Origin: Burkholderiales bacterium
Lineage (GTDB): Bacteria; Pseudomonadota; Gammaproteobacteria; Burkholderiales; WYBJ01
Reading direction: 5' to 3'
Assembly: GCA_020848435.1 (NCBI GenBank)
Contig: JADLAC010000009.1
Location: forward strand, 185,293 to 249,292
DNA: 64,000 nucleotides
In this document: positions 1-9,165 of the stretch, in pieces
How positions within the stretch are numbered: the first letter of the stretch is position 1
Layout of the letters: the number at the start of each line of letters is the position of its first letter
The notes under the pieces: generated by a model
What the model was told of the DNA's origin: nothing
Database searches by the model: none
What the model saw: only the letters and a program-made list of their open reading frames with translations
Translations under genes and position numbers: made by a program

Positions 1-3000
1 CACCAGCGCTACAAGGATCTCTACGGCAACCAGGCCACCGCGGCCTGGAACCCACGGATGTGCCTGAAGGGATTCACCATGCACCGGCGCGTCTACGGGC
101 CCTACCGCGCCAAGGGACCGATGATCCGCAGCGGCTGGAAGGAATGGGCCGACGCCGGCTTCCCCTCCCTCTCGGACAATCCGAAGCTGCGCAGCCAGTA
201 CCGATTCGACGCGCGTGGCAGCGACACGTTCGCGCGCGTGTCGTGGGACGAGGCGGCCGATTACGTCGCCAAGGCGATGATCGCGATCGCGCGCACCTAC
301 AGCGGCGAGGAGGGCAAGCGTCGCCTCGTCAAGAACGATGGCTACGCACCCGAGATGCTCGAGCACTGGGAGCAGGCGGGCACGCGCGTGATGAAGCTCG
401 GAAGCTCCCTGCCGCTGCACGGCGTTATCGGCAAGTTCGGCATCTTCCGCATGGCCAATATGCTCGGGCTACTGGATGCGCACGTGCGCAAGGTCGGGCC
501 GGACAAGGCGAAGGGCGCGCGCGAGTGGTCGGAATACACCTGGCGCGGCGACCAGGCGCCGGGCCAGCCATTCGTCCACGGATTGCAGACCTCCGACATC
601 GATCTCAACGACCTGCGCTTCAGCAAGTTCACCGTGCAGGTGGGCAAGAACTTGATCGAAAACAAGATGCCCGAGGCGCACTGGCTGAACGAGATCATGG
701 AGCGCGGCGGGCGCATCGCGGTGATCGCGCCCGAATACAACCCCTCGGCGAGCAAAGCCGATTACTGGATCTCGGTGCGCCCGGGGCTGTCCGACACCGC
801 GATCTTCCTGTTCGTCACGCGCTACCTGATGGACAAAGGCTGGTACGACGAGAGCTACGTCAAGCAGTTCACGGACTTTCCCCTGCTCGTGCGCACCGAC
901 ACGTTGAAGCGTCTGAAGCCCCAGGAGGTCATCGCCGGCTATCGCAACAAGGACATCTCCAAAGGGCCCGGATTCACCCGCCACGGCTTGACCGCCGAGC
1001 AGCGCGACCGTATCGGCGACTTCATGGTCTATGACCGCAAGTCCGGCGCTGTCAAGCCGATCACCCGCGACGACGTCGGCAAGCACGTCGCCGAGCAGAG
1101 CATCGATCCGCAACTCGACTGGAAGGGCGCCGTGCGCCTCGCGGACGGCAAGGACGTCGAGGCGATGACGGTGTGGGAGATGTATCGCGCCCACCTGCGC
1201 GATTACGACCTCGACACGGTGAGTGACATCAGCGGGGCGTCCAAGGAGCTGATCGAGCGCCTGGCGAATGACTTCGGGCGCCGTTTCTGGGACCCGGACT
1301 ACAAGGGCAAGCCGCGCGAGGCCTATCCGATCGCGATCCACTATGGCGAGGGCATCAATCACTACTTTCACGCCACGCTGCACAACCGCGCGGTGTGCCT
1401 GCCGCTGATGCTGGTGGGCAGCATCGGCATCCCGGGCTCGGGCGCGCACACCTGGGCCGGCAATTACAAAGGTGCGCTGTTCCAGGGCTCCGCGTGGTCG
1501 GGCCCGGGCGTCGGCGGTGCGTACGTCAAGGAAGACCCGTTCAAGCCGGTGCTCGATCCGAAGGCGAAGATTACCGAGCACAACGTGCGCGAGTACCTGC
1601 ACGGCGAGGAGATGAGCTACTGGGGCTTCGGCGAGCGGCCGTTCATCGTCGATACGCCCGCTGGCCGCAAGAACTTCACCGGCAAGACCCACTTGCCGAG
1701 CCCGACCAAGCTCATGTGGTACAACAATGCGAACCTGCTGAACCAGGCGAAGTGGATCTACCACCTCCTGGTGAACGTCAATCCGAAGATCGATCTCATC
1801 ATCGATCAGCAGGTGGAATGGACCGGCTCCGCCGAATACTCCGACGTTGTCCTGCCGGCCAACACCTGGCTCGAATTCCAGACCCGCGAGTGCGGCGGCT
1901 CGTGCTCGAATCCGTTCCTCCAGATCTGGGGCGGCGACGGCATCAAGCCGCTCTACGACTCCAAAGACGACGGAATGATCTTCGCGCTGGTGGCGCAGAA
2001 GCTCGCCAAGCTCACCGGCGATCAGCGTTTCCACGACTACTGGAAGTTCATGCTGGAGGGCAGGCCCGAGGTCTACATTCAGCGCGTGCTCGACGCCTCG
2101 TGCACCACCCAGGGCTACCAGGTGAACGATATCCTCGCCGGCAAATACGGCGAGCCGGGCGCGGCGCTGATGCTGTTCCGCACCTACCCGCGGGTGGCGT
2201 TCTACGAGCAGATCTACGACAGCCTGCCCTTCTACACCGATACCGGGCGGCTCAACGCCTACACCGACATTCCCGAGGCGATCGAATACGGCGAGAACCT
2301 GGTGGTGCACCGCGAGGCCCCGGAGGCGACGCCCTACCTGCCGGGCGTGATCGTGTCCTCGAGCCTGTTCGTGCGGCCGAACAATTTCGGCGTTACGCCA
2401 CAGATGTTGCAGGCGAAGACGCTGGATGCGGATCTGCGCGCGGTGGCCAACAACAAGCTCGCGTGGAAGGAAGTGAAGAAGACCAAGAACCCGCTATGGG
2501 ATCAGGGCTACCGCTTCTACTGCATGACGCCGAAGAGCCGGCACACGACCCACTCGTCGTGGGCGACGGTGGACTGGAACTGGATCTGGAGCACCAATTT
2601 CGGCGACCCGTACCGCATGGACTCGCGCCAGCCCGGCGTCGGCGACTGGCAGGTGCACATGAATCCGCAGGCGGCGAAGGATCTCGGCATCGACGACGGC
2701 GACTACATCTACGTCGACGCCAATCCCGTGGACCGGCCGTACGCCGGCTGGAAGGATTCCGATGCGCGCTACAAGGCATTTCGCCTCCTCACCCGGGTGA
2801 AGTACAACCCGGCCTACCCCTACCACGTCGTCATGACCAAGCACAGCGCCTGGATCGCGAGCGAGCGCACGGTCAAGGCGCACGAAACCCGCAAGGACAA
2901 GCGGGCGCTCGCGGCCGACACCGGCTACCAGTCCAACTTCCGTTACGGCTCGCACCAGAGCGTAACGCGCGGCTGGGCCCCGCCTATGCACCAGACCGAT

Positions 3001-3240
3001 AGCCTGTTCCACAAGAAGGTGGGCAGCATGGGCTTTGTGTTCGGCTTCGATGTCGACAACCACGCGGTCAACACGGTGCCGAAGGAAACGCTGGTGCGCA
3101 TCCAGAAAGCCGAGCCCGGCGGCCTCGGCGGCAAGGGCGTCTGGGAGCCGGCGACGAGCGGCTACTCGCCGGCGCGCGAGAGCCCGTTCGCGGCGCGTTA
3201 TCTCAAGGGCGAAGCCATCAAGGTGAAAGGCAAGGGCTGA
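1..3240 (+). CDS. Molybdopterin oxidoreductase, type II DMSO reductase family, catalytic (alpha) subunit, 5'-truncated
   Basis: The frame is open from the first base, so the N-terminus, where this family carries a Tat signal and the first Fe-S ligands, lies outside the window; 1,079 codons remain. Blocks such as KMPEAHWL, APEYNPSASKADYW (about codon 243) and YSDVVLPANTWLE (about codon 613) are typical of the NarG/ethylbenzene dehydrogenase/steroid C25 dehydrogenase group. An Asp in WRGDQAPGQP (nt 550-552) lies where that group has its molybdenum-ligand Asp (inference from motif position). It would be the bis-MGD subunit of a periplasmic heterotrimer encoded with the genes downstream. It is longer than EbdA-type enzymes (roughly 970 aa). 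Substrate and direction of catalysis cannot be read from the sequence. Confidence 0.93.
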   Translation, partial: HQRYKDLYGNQATAAWNPRMCLKGFTMHRRVYGPYRAKGPMIRSGWKEWADAGFPSLSDNPKLRSQYRFDARGSDTFARVSWDEAADYVAKAMIAIARTYSGEEGKRRLVKNDGYAPEMLEHWEQAGTRVMKLGSSLPLHGVIGKFGIFRMANMLGLLDAHVRKVGPDKAKGAREWSEYTWRGDQAPGQPFVHGLQTSDIDLNDLRFSKFTVQVGKNLIENKMPEAHWLNEIMERGGRIAVIAPEYNPSASKADYWISVRPGLSDTAIFLFVTRYLMDKGWYDESYVKQFTDFPLLVRTDTLKRLKPQEVIAGYRNKDISKGPGFTRHGLTAEQRDRIGDFMVYDRKSGAVKPITRDDVGKHVAEQSIDPQLDWKGAVRLADGKDVEAMTVWEMYRAHLRDYDLDTVSDISGASKELIERLANDFGRRFWDPDYKGKPREAYPIAIHYGEGINHYFHATLHNRAVCLPLMLVGSIGIPGSGAHTWAGNYKGALFQGSAWSGPGVGGAYVKEDPFKPVLDPKAKITEHNVREYLHGEEMSYWGFGERPFIVDTPAGRKNFTGKTHLPSPTKLMWYNNANLLNQAKWIYHLLVNVNPKIDLIIDQQVEWTGSAEYSDVVLPANTWLEFQTRECGGSCSNPFLQIWGGDGIKPLYDSKDDGMIFALVAQKLAKLTGDQRFHDYWKFMLEGRPEVYIQRVLDASCTTQGYQVNDILAGKYGEPGAALMLFRTYPRVAFYEQIYDSLPFYTDTGRLNAYTDIPEAIEYGENLVVHREAPEATPYLPGVIVSSSLFVRPNNFGVTPQMLQAKTLDADLRAVANNKLAWKEVKKTKNPLWDQGYRFYCMTPKSRHTTHSSWATVDWNWIWSTNFGDPYRMDSRQPGVGDWQVHMNPQAAKDLGIDDGDYIYVDANPVDRPYAGWKDSDARYKAFRLLTRVKYNPAYPYHVVMTKHSAWIASERTVKAHETRKDKRALAADTGYQSNFRYGSHQSVTRGWAPPMHQTDSLFHKKVGSMGFVFGFDVDNHAVNTVPKETLVRIQKAEPGGLGGKGVWEPATSGYSPARESPFAARYLKGEAIKVKGKG

Positions 3241-3476
3241 TGAAACCTGCGGAACGCACAGATCCGATGGCGCTCGTGGGCGTGAGCCTGCCCGCGGGCG
3301 ACCCGGAGGCAATGGCGCGCTGCCTGATCGAGGAATTCCTGCTGCTCGGCTGGGATGAGCGGCGCGTCGCACTGCTGTTCGCTCGCCCGTGCTATCGCGC
3401 GACGCACGCGCTTTACCGCGCGCTGGGCGAGCAGCGGATCCAGGCCCTGATCGGGGAGGTACGCGGGAATGCCTAA
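3240..3476 (+). CDS. Small 78-aa protein within the molybdoenzyme cluster, unknown function
   Basis: This ORF starts inside the stop codon of the alpha-subunit gene (TGATG) and overlaps the beta-subunit start by 8 nt, so it is probably translationally coupled to both. The product is soluble-looking, with no signal peptide or membrane segment. Its middle, LLGWDERRVALLFARP, suggests a compact helical protein. Characterised relatives of this enzyme (ebdABCD, ddhABDC, serABDC) are not known to have a gene here. A role in assembly or cofactor handling is only inferred from position. Confidence 0.75.
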   Translation: MKPAERTDPMALVGVSLPAGDPEAMARCLIEEFLLLGWDERRVALLFARPCYRATHALYRALGEQRIQALIGEVRGNA

Positions 3477-4743
3477 GGTCTTCAACTGGCAGCTCGGGCG
3501 GCCGATGGAATACCCCTACCGCGAGGCACACCCGCGGGAGCAGTTCGCGTTCGTCTTCAACATCAACCGCTGCATCGCGTGCCAGACCTGCACCATGGCG
3601 TGCAAGTCGACCTGGACCTTCTCCAAGGGCCAGGAATACATGTGGTGGAACAACGTCGAGACCAAGCCCTACGGCGGCTACCCGCAGTTCTGGGACGCAA
3701 GACTGCTGGAATTGCTCGACGGCGCGCATCAAAAAGCGGGACGCGAGGCCGCGTGGGACGCTGCGAAGCGTGAGGCGAAGAGCCGGCCGTACGGCGTATT
3801 CGAGGGGATGACGGTCTTCGAGGCGGCGCGCGCCGCCGACCGGCGCGACGCGGTCGCGCTCGGCTACGAGCCGACCGATCTCGAATGGCGCTTCCCGAAC
3901 ATCTACGAGGACACCGCCACCGGATCGAAGGACCAGCGCGCCTCCCTCAACCTGAAGCCCGCGATGTTGCCCGAGCACGAGACCTGGTTCTTCTACCTGC
4001 AGCGGCTGTGCAACCACTGCACCTACCCGGCGTGCCTTGCCGCATGCCCGCGACGCGCGATCTACAAGCGCGAGGAAGACGGCATCGTGCTGATCGACCA
4101 GAAGCGCTGCCGCGGCTACCGCAAGTGCGTCGCCGCCTGCCCTTACAAGAAGCCGATGTTCCGCGCCACCACGCGCGTTTCCGAGAAGTGCATCGCCTGC
4201 TACCCGCGCATCGAAGGCAAGGATGCGCTCACCCAGACCGAGCCGATGGAAACGCGCTGCATGGCGGCGTGCGTGGGCAAGATCCGCTTGCAGGGCCTGG
4301 TACAGATCGGCGCGGACGGCGCCTGGGCGGAGCAGCGCGACAACCCGCTCTACTTTCTCATCAAGTCGGAGAAGGTGGCGCTGCCGCTCTATCCCCAGTT
4401 CGGCACCGAGCCGAACGGTTACTACATCCCGCCGCGCTGGGTGCCGCGCCCGTATCTGCGCCAGATGTTCGGCCCCGGCGTGGACGAGGCTATCGAGCGC
4501 TATACGCGCCCGTCGCGCGAGTTGCTCGCCGTGCTGCAGCTCTTTCGCGCCAGCCAGACGATGCTGTACCGCTACAAGATCATTCCGGGGCCGAAGGCGT
4601 TCGAGGCCACCATTGCCGGGAGCAAGTGGGAGATGTTCAACGACACCGTCATCGGCTACAGCAAGAGCGGCAAGGAGGTTGCGCGGGTGACGGTGGAAGA
4701 GCCGAAGTTCGTGCGCCCGGACAAGCACTACAACTCGATATGA
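3469..4743 (+). CDS. Iron-sulfur (beta) subunit of type II DMSO-reductase-family enzyme
   Basis: This 424-aa electron-transfer subunit carries four Cys groups: C35-x2-C38-x2-C41-x3-C45; C181, C184, C189, C193; C214-G-Y-x2-C220-x3-C224; and C241/C244 with C264/C268. In the third group a Tyr (CRGYRKC) stands where a [4Fe-4S] site would have Cys. In NarH/EbdB-like subunits an aromatic residue there marks a [3Fe-4S] cluster. It should pass electrons between the molybdenum subunit and the heme b subunit. The long insert between groups 1 and 2 is usual for this family. It sits between the 78-aa ORF and the chaperone, with 4-8 nt overlaps. Confidence 0.93.
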   Translation: MPKVFNWQLGRPMEYPYREAHPREQFAFVFNINRCIACQTCTMACKSTWTFSKGQEYMWWNNVETKPYGGYPQFWDARLLELLDGAHQKAGREAAWDAAKREAKSRPYGVFEGMTVFEAARAADRRDAVALGYEPTDLEWRFPNIYEDTATGSKDQRASLNLKPAMLPEHETWFFYLQRLCNHCTYPACLAACPRRAIYKREEDGIVLIDQKRCRGYRKCVAACPYKKPMFRATTRVSEKCIACYPRIEGKDALTQTEPMETRCMAACVGKIRLQGLVQIGADGAWAEQRDNPLYFLIKSEKVALPLYPQFGTEPNGYYIPPRWVPRPYLRQMFGPGVDEAIERYTRPSRELLAVLQLFRASQTMLYRYKIIPGPKAFEATIAGSKWEMFNDTVIGYSKSGKEVARVTVEEPKFVRPDKHYNSI

Positions 4744-5465
4744 AGCCCTCCGTCGCGCTGCGCAGCAGCCACCTATACGGCACCCTGTCACTAGCCTTCG
4801 CCGATCCCGATCGCGCGGTGCTGCGTGAGCTCAGGCGGCGCGCGCCGCAGCTCGATGCGTACCAGTCCGAGGCGCGAGCGCTGCGCGCGGTGCTTTCACG
4901 GCTCTCGCTGGCGCGATGGCGCGCGGCGCACGTGAAATGCTTCGGCTACGCGATTTCCAAGGAATGCCCGCCGTATGAGGCCGAGTACGACCAGGCGAAT
5001 CTGTTCCAGAAAACGCAGACGCTCGCCGACATCGCGGGTTTCTATCGCGCTTTCGGCCTCGAAACCGCCCCCGTGCTGCACGAGCGCGCCGACCACGCAA
5101 GCGTCGAGCTCGAGTTCATGCATTTCCTCTGTCTCAAGGAGGCGCATGCCGTCGAGCGCGGCGAGTCGTGTGCGCGGATTGCGCAGTGCCGTGCGGCGCA
5201 GGCAAGATTCGTCGAGCGGCACCTCGGCACGTGGGCGCCGGGCTTTGCCCGCCGCTTGCGCGCGGTGGCGGGCACGGGGCTGTACGCGGCGCTCGCCCGG
5301 CTGCTGGAGGCGTTTCTCACCGCCGAGGCGAAGCGGCTGCGCGTTCGGCCCGCAACGGGCGGCAGGCTGAATGAAGCACCGGATGTGCCGGAAGACACCT
5401 GCGCGGCGCCGTGCGGCGCGCCGGCGGCGGCCGCGCGAATCGAGGTGGTCCATGAACGTATCTGA
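4740..5465 (+). CDS. TorD/DmsD-like molybdoenzyme assembly chaperone
   Basis: This 241-aa cytoplasmic protein starts at an ATG overlapping the beta-subunit stop (ATGA). It carries the TorD-family signature E75-C-P-P-Y-E80 and is otherwise helical. Chaperones of this family bind the Tat leader of the catalytic subunit and hold it until the molybdenum cofactor is inserted. Its place before the gamma gene gives the order A-orf-B-D-C, as in dimethylsulfide dehydrogenase and selenate reductase operons, not the A-B-C-D order of ethylbenzene dehydrogenase. The last 30 residues (Ala/Pro/Arg-rich) look unstructured. Confidence 0.85.
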   Translation: MKPSVALRSSHLYGTLSLAFADPDRAVLRELRRRAPQLDAYQSEARALRAVLSRLSLARWRAAHVKCFGYAISKECPPYEAEYDQANLFQKTQTLADIAGFYRAFGLETAPVLHERADHASVELEFMHFLCLKEAHAVERGESCARIAQCRAAQARFVERHLGTWAPGFARRLRAVAGTGLYAALARLLEAFLTAEAKRLRVRPATGGRLNEAPDVPEDTCAAPCGAPAAAARIEVVHERI

Positions 5466-6549
5466 AGTCAGCCGCACCCGCCGCTCCTGGCTCGCGGCCC
5501 CGATCGCCGCGCTCGGCGGGTGGCTCGCGCTCCGGCCGCGAGGCGCGCGCGCGGCGGAAAAGGCAAGCCTGCTCGCACGCCCGGTCGACGCGATCCCTGA
5601 TGACCCGGATGCGCAGGCTTGGCGCGAGTCCGACGCGCTCGATGTGCCGCTCGCCCCGCAGGCGGTGGTCAAGCCCCGGCGCTATGAGCCGGGCGTGACA
5701 GCGCTCGAAGTGCGCGCGCTATACAGCGCGGAGCGCCTCGGCCTGAGGCTCGAGTGGCGCGATGCCGAGCGCAATGCGATGGAGGGCGGAGCGCAGGCCT
5801 TTCGGGATGCAATTGCGGTCGAGTTTCCATACGATCCGGCGAAAGGCATTCCGTTTTTCGGCATGGGCGAGCGCGAGCGCCCGGTAGTGATCTACCAGTG
5901 GAAGGCGGACTGGGCGGCCGCCGCGCCGCCGGACGTGGACGAACGGTACCCGCAGATGGCCGTGGACTGGTATCCGTTCTCCACCCGGGCGGCGAACGAG
6001 ATCGCCGAGGCCTCGGATTACGGCAAGCAGGGTGGCGACAAGGCGTTCGTGCCGAGCTGGTGGGTCGGCAATCCGCTCGTGGATCCCGCCTTGCAGGCGA
6101 AGCGTGCGGTAGAAAAACTGGTTGCGCGGGGTTTCGGGACACTCGATCCGGTCGCAGCGGAGCAGCAGGATGCCGAATCGAATGCGCTGTGGCGCGACGG
6201 CGTCTGGAAGGCGGTGGTGACGATTCCACGCGCGCAGGACGCGTTCAGCTTCGAGCGCGGCAAGACCTTCCCGATCGCGTTCGCCGCATGGAACGGGGCC
6301 AAGCAGGAACGCGGCGGGGAGAAGTCGGTCTCGACGTGGTATTTCCTGAGTCTGGAACAGCCGGTCGGCGCGGCGACCTATGCCGTGCCGCTGCTCGCGG
6401 CCGCCGGCGCCGCCGCGGTCCAGCTGATCGCTCTGCGTTCGCTGCGCGGGCCTCGGACGCCAGGCGCGTCGCAGCCGCCGCTCGACGCAGCCCGGCGCAG
6501 TTGGGCTGCGGCCTTCCGGGCGGCGCTGCGAAGGCGCACCAGAGGCTGA
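5452..6549 (+). CDS. Heme-b-binding gamma subunit of DMSO reductase family type II (ethylbenzene dehydrogenase gamma-like)
   Basis: The start at 5452 is chosen because GAGGTGG lies 4-10 nt upstream; it overlaps the chaperone gene by 14 nt. The N-terminus TRRSWLAAPIAALGGWLAL is an export signal, possibly Tat-type (TRRxW). The body has the beta-rich layout of the ethylbenzene-dehydrogenase heme-binding family (ALEVRALYSAERLGLRLEW; WYPFSTRAANE; GVWKAVVTIPR). At 365 aa it is longer than EbdC-type subunits (about 210 aa). The extra part includes a hydrophobic segment at about residues 309-330, likely a C-terminal membrane anchor. It would link the enzyme to the quinone or cytochrome pool. Confidence 0.85.
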   Translation: MNVSEVSRTRRSWLAAPIAALGGWLALRPRGARAAEKASLLARPVDAIPDDPDAQAWRESDALDVPLAPQAVVKPRRYEPGVTALEVRALYSAERLGLRLEWRDAERNAMEGGAQAFRDAIAVEFPYDPAKGIPFFGMGERERPVVIYQWKADWAAAAPPDVDERYPQMAVDWYPFSTRAANEIAEASDYGKQGGDKAFVPSWWVGNPLVDPALQAKRAVEKLVARGFGTLDPVAAEQQDAESNALWRDGVWKAVVTIPRAQDAFSFERGKTFPIAFAAWNGAKQERGGEKSVSTWYFLSLEQPVGAATYAVPLLAAAGAAAVQLIALRSLRGPRTPGASQPPLDAARRSWAAAFRAALRRRTRG

Positions 6550-6595
6550 ACCTCGGGCCGGGATGGTCAGAGCGCTGCCTGCGAGGTCGCCATCG

Positions 6596-7879
6596 ATGTC
6601 GAGCTCCGCGCACGCGCCAACCCCTTACCTCGTCTCCTGGAACCTCACGCGCCGCTGCAATCTCGCCTGCGGGCATTGCTATCTCGACGCCGTACAGCGG
6701 AAATCCGAAGCACGCGGAGAACAAGCTACGGCGCAGTGCCTGCTGGCGATCGCGCAGCTTGCGCGCGTCGCGCGCGGCGCGATGCTGGTGCTGACGGGCG
6801 GGGAGCCGCTGCTGCGCGACGATCTCGAGCAACTGGTCGCGGCGGCGCGCGACGGCGGCCTGATGCCTGTGGTCGGCACCAACGGTACCCTGCTTGATAC
6901 GCAGCGCGCGCGCGCGCTCGCCGTGGCGGGGACCGCGGGCGCGGGAATCAGCCTCGATTCGGCCGCGCCGCATTTCCACGACCGGCTGCGAGGTGTACCC
7001 GGCGCGTGGGCGGGCGCGCGCCGCGGGATCGCTGCCGCGCGTGACGCGGGCCTAGCGCTCGTCGTGCAGACGACGATATTCGAGGAAAACCGCGGCGATC
7101 TGGCCGCGCTGGCGCGAACCGCCGCGCAGGCGGGCGCCCTGGCGTTCAACGTGTTCTTCCTGGTGTGTACCGGGCGCGGCGTGACGCAGAGCGATCTCAC
7201 CTCCGCGAGCTACGAGGCAACGCTGCGCGAGATCGTTCGCCTGCAGGAGCAGCATCCTGGAATGAAGGTCCGGGCCCGGTGCGCCCCTTACATGCGCCGC
7301 ATCCAGGGTCTGCACGCGGGCGAAGGCAATGCCGATCACGCCGACTGGTCGAGCGCGTGCCTCGCCGGCCGGCGCTACCTGCGTATCACCCCGCAGGGCG
7401 AGGTGACCCCCTGCCCGTACATTCGCGAGGTGGCCGGCGACATGCGCCACACCCCGCTCGCGGAAATCTGGAACCGCAGCCCCGTGCTGGAGCGCCTGCG
7501 CCGAGAACTGCCGAAAGGCAAATGCGGGGAGTGCGACTACCGCTACAGCTGTGGCGGCTGCCGCGCGCGGGCGCTCGCGCAGCACGGCGACCTGCTCGCC
7601 GAGGACCCCAAGTGTGGCTACACCAGGCCGCCGGATCACCGGCCCGAGGCCGCGCCGGCGGCGCAGCTTCGGCACGTGCACTGGGAACCCGACGCACAAG
7701 CACGCCTGCTGCACATTCCTGCTTTTGTCCGAGACCGGGTAAGAACGCTGCTCGAAGCGTGTGCCGTGCAGGAGGGGGTCGATCGGATTACAGTGGAATT
7801 CGTGACGGCCCACCGGCCACCGACAGCGTTGCTCAATCGCCTGCGCGCCGTGGGCCATACGCGCGCAGCAAGCGATTGA
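6596..7879 (+). CDS. Radical SAM/SPASM protein with C-terminal PCP_red-like domain
   Basis: The start at 6596 has GAGGT 9 nt upstream; an in-frame ATG at 6563 is the alternative. The radical SAM motif is C21-x3-C25-x2-C28, with GGEP at the usual distance. A SPASM-type region follows, ending CGECDYRYSCGGC (about residues 310-322), which probably holds auxiliary clusters. Residues about 361-408 (HWEPDAQARL, IPAFVRDRVR, ITVEFV) match the layout of the PCP_red family seen in light-independent protochlorophyllide reductase. The rSAM part resembles NirJ/PqqE-type enzymes. Its place after the molybdoenzyme genes suggests a role in that enzyme's heme or maturation, but the substrate is unknown. Confidence 0.85.
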   Translation: MSSSAHAPTPYLVSWNLTRRCNLACGHCYLDAVQRKSEARGEQATAQCLLAIAQLARVARGAMLVLTGGEPLLRDDLEQLVAAARDGGLMPVVGTNGTLLDTQRARALAVAGTAGAGISLDSAAPHFHDRLRGVPGAWAGARRGIAAARDAGLALVVQTTIFEENRGDLAALARTAAQAGALAFNVFFLVCTGRGVTQSDLTSASYEATLREIVRLQEQHPGMKVRARCAPYMRRIQGLHAGEGNADHADWSSACLAGRRYLRITPQGEVTPCPYIREVAGDMRHTPLAEIWNRSPVLERLRRELPKGKCGECDYRYSCGGCRARALAQHGDLLAEDPKCGYTRPPDHRPEAAPAAQLRHVHWEPDAQARLLHIPAFVRDRVRTLLEACAVQEGVDRITVEFVTAHRPPTALLNRLRAVGHTRAASD

Positions 7880-7894
7880 TGCCGCTTGCCCCGC

Positions 7895-8020
7895 GGCGAC
7901 TACGAAATCATCGACGACTGGCAGACGCTCGGCATGCGCGCAACCGGCAGCCGTTCGGTTGTGGGCGAAGGCGTCTCGACGCACGAATCTGCGCGTTGGC
8001 TGGCGCGGCTTTGCGGGTAG
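7895..8020 (+). pseudogene. Fragment of an acyl-CoA-dehydrogenase-fold flavoprotein
   Basis: Reading from 7895 gives GDYEIIDDWQTLGMRATGSRS. The pattern W-x2-L-G-M-R-x-T-G-S is the core beta-domain signature of acyl-CoA dehydrogenases and flavin-dependent hydroxylases of that fold. The similarity stops after about 25 codons, and the frame ends at 8018-8020. There is no start codon and no flanking domain, so this is a relic, perhaps left by the rearrangement that joined the molybdoenzyme cluster to the minus-strand operon. Confidence 0.6.
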
Positions 8021-8094
8021 ACGCGTGCGCAAGCCGCCCGCTGCCTGCAAGATTAAGCAGGGTCGTGTTTATCACGTTTGAGGCGGCTTCTTTT

Positions 8095-9060
8095 TCAGTG
8101 CGCTTCAATGCCCGCGCTCTTGATGAGCTTCGCCCACTTCTCGTGCTCGGCGCGAATGAACTGGTCGAACGCGGCCGGCGTGCTGCTGGTCGCCACCAGC
8201 CCGCCGCTCGCGTACTGGCTTCTTACATCCGGTTGGGCCAGGGCGCGGCCCAGCTCGGTATTCAGCTTGGCGATGGTCGGCTGCGGGGTGCCCGCGGATG
8301 CGAGCACGCCATACCACGAGCGCATGTCGTAGCCCGGCACGCCGCTTTCGCTGATCGTCGGCACATCGGGAAACTCGCTGCCCCGCTTCGTACCGCTCAC
8401 AGCCAGCAGGCGCAGCTTGCCGGACTTGATGTGCGGAATCGACGGCAGGATGCTCGCGAACGCGAGGTCGATGCGCCCGCTGATGAGGTCGATGGTGTAG
8501 GCGGGGCTGCCGCCCTTGTAGGGGACATGAATCATGCGCACGCCTGCCATCGACGAGAACAGCTCGCCGGCGAGGTGCGGGGTGGCGCCGTTTCCCGACG
8601 AGCCGTAGGTCAACTGGCCGGGCCGTGCTTTCGCCAGCGCGATGAGATCGCCTACGCTCTTCGCCGGCGTGCCGGGATGAACCACGAGCATGAGATAGGT
8701 CGTGGCAACCAGGCTGATCGGTGCGAACGCGCGCAAGGTATCGTACGGCATCGTCTTCATCAGGCTTACGTTGACGGCGTTCGGCCCGGTCGAGCCGATC
8801 ATGAGCGTATAGCCGTCGGGGGCCGACTTCGCCACGATGTCGCCGGCGACGTTGCCGCCGGCGCCGGGCCGGTTGTCGACGATCACGTTGATACCCCAGG
8901 CATCGGTCAGCTTCGCCGCGAGCGGCCGCGCGACGAGATCGGTGACGCTACCAGCCGGAAAAGGCGTCACGATGCGAATCGGCCGTTCCGGATAGCCCGC
9001 GGCCTGTGCTGCAAACGGCACGTATGCAATCAGGGCGCCTGCCAGGAATGCGAGCCGCAT
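8095..9060 (-). CDS. Bug/TctC-family tripartite tricarboxylate transporter substrate-binding protein
   Basis: This 321-aa protein has a clear signal peptide (FLAGALIAYVPFAAQA). Family motifs follow: YPERPIRIVTPFPAG, VDNRPGAGG, DGYTL and HVPYKGG. The start is supported by AAGGAGG just upstream. Bug proteins bind small organic acids in the periplasm and usually deliver them to TctA/TctB permeases, neither of which is in this window. It is the last gene of the minus-strand catabolic operon and probably captures a substrate or intermediate of that pathway; the ligand cannot be predicted. Confidence 0.93.
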   Translation of the reverse strand: MRLAFLAGALIAYVPFAAQAAGYPERPIRIVTPFPAGSVTDLVARPLAAKLTDAWGINVIVDNRPGAGGNVAGDIVAKSAPDGYTLMIGSTGPNAVNVSLMKTMPYDTLRAFAPISLVATTYLMLVVHPGTPAKSVGDLIALAKARPGQLTYGSSGNGATPHLAGELFSSMAGVRMIHVPYKGGSPAYTIDLISGRIDLAFASILPSIPHIKSGKLRLLAVSGTKRGSEFPDVPTISESGVPGYDMRSWYGVLASAGTPQPTIAKLNTELGRALAQPDVRSQYASGGLVATSSTPAAFDQFIRAEHEKWAKLIKSAGIEAH

Positions 9061-9165
9061 TGACGTACCTCCTTGGCCATGATCGATGGGCGCGATTTCG
9101 CGTTCTGCCGGCGCAACCCGCTGCGATGTCTCGCGGGTGCTGCTAAAGTGGATTCTAGCCGCGGC

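Noticed and set aside
469..2310. 613-aa minus-strand frame
   Set aside because: Mirror of the well-supported molybdoenzyme alpha subunit; no family features.
2494..4791. 765-aa minus-strand frame
   Set aside because: Spans the opposite strand of three recognised genes; composition typical of GC-rich antisense frames.
7165..9063. 632-aa plus-strand frame
   Set aside because: Opposite strand of the Bug gene and out of frame in the radical SAM gene; no motif.
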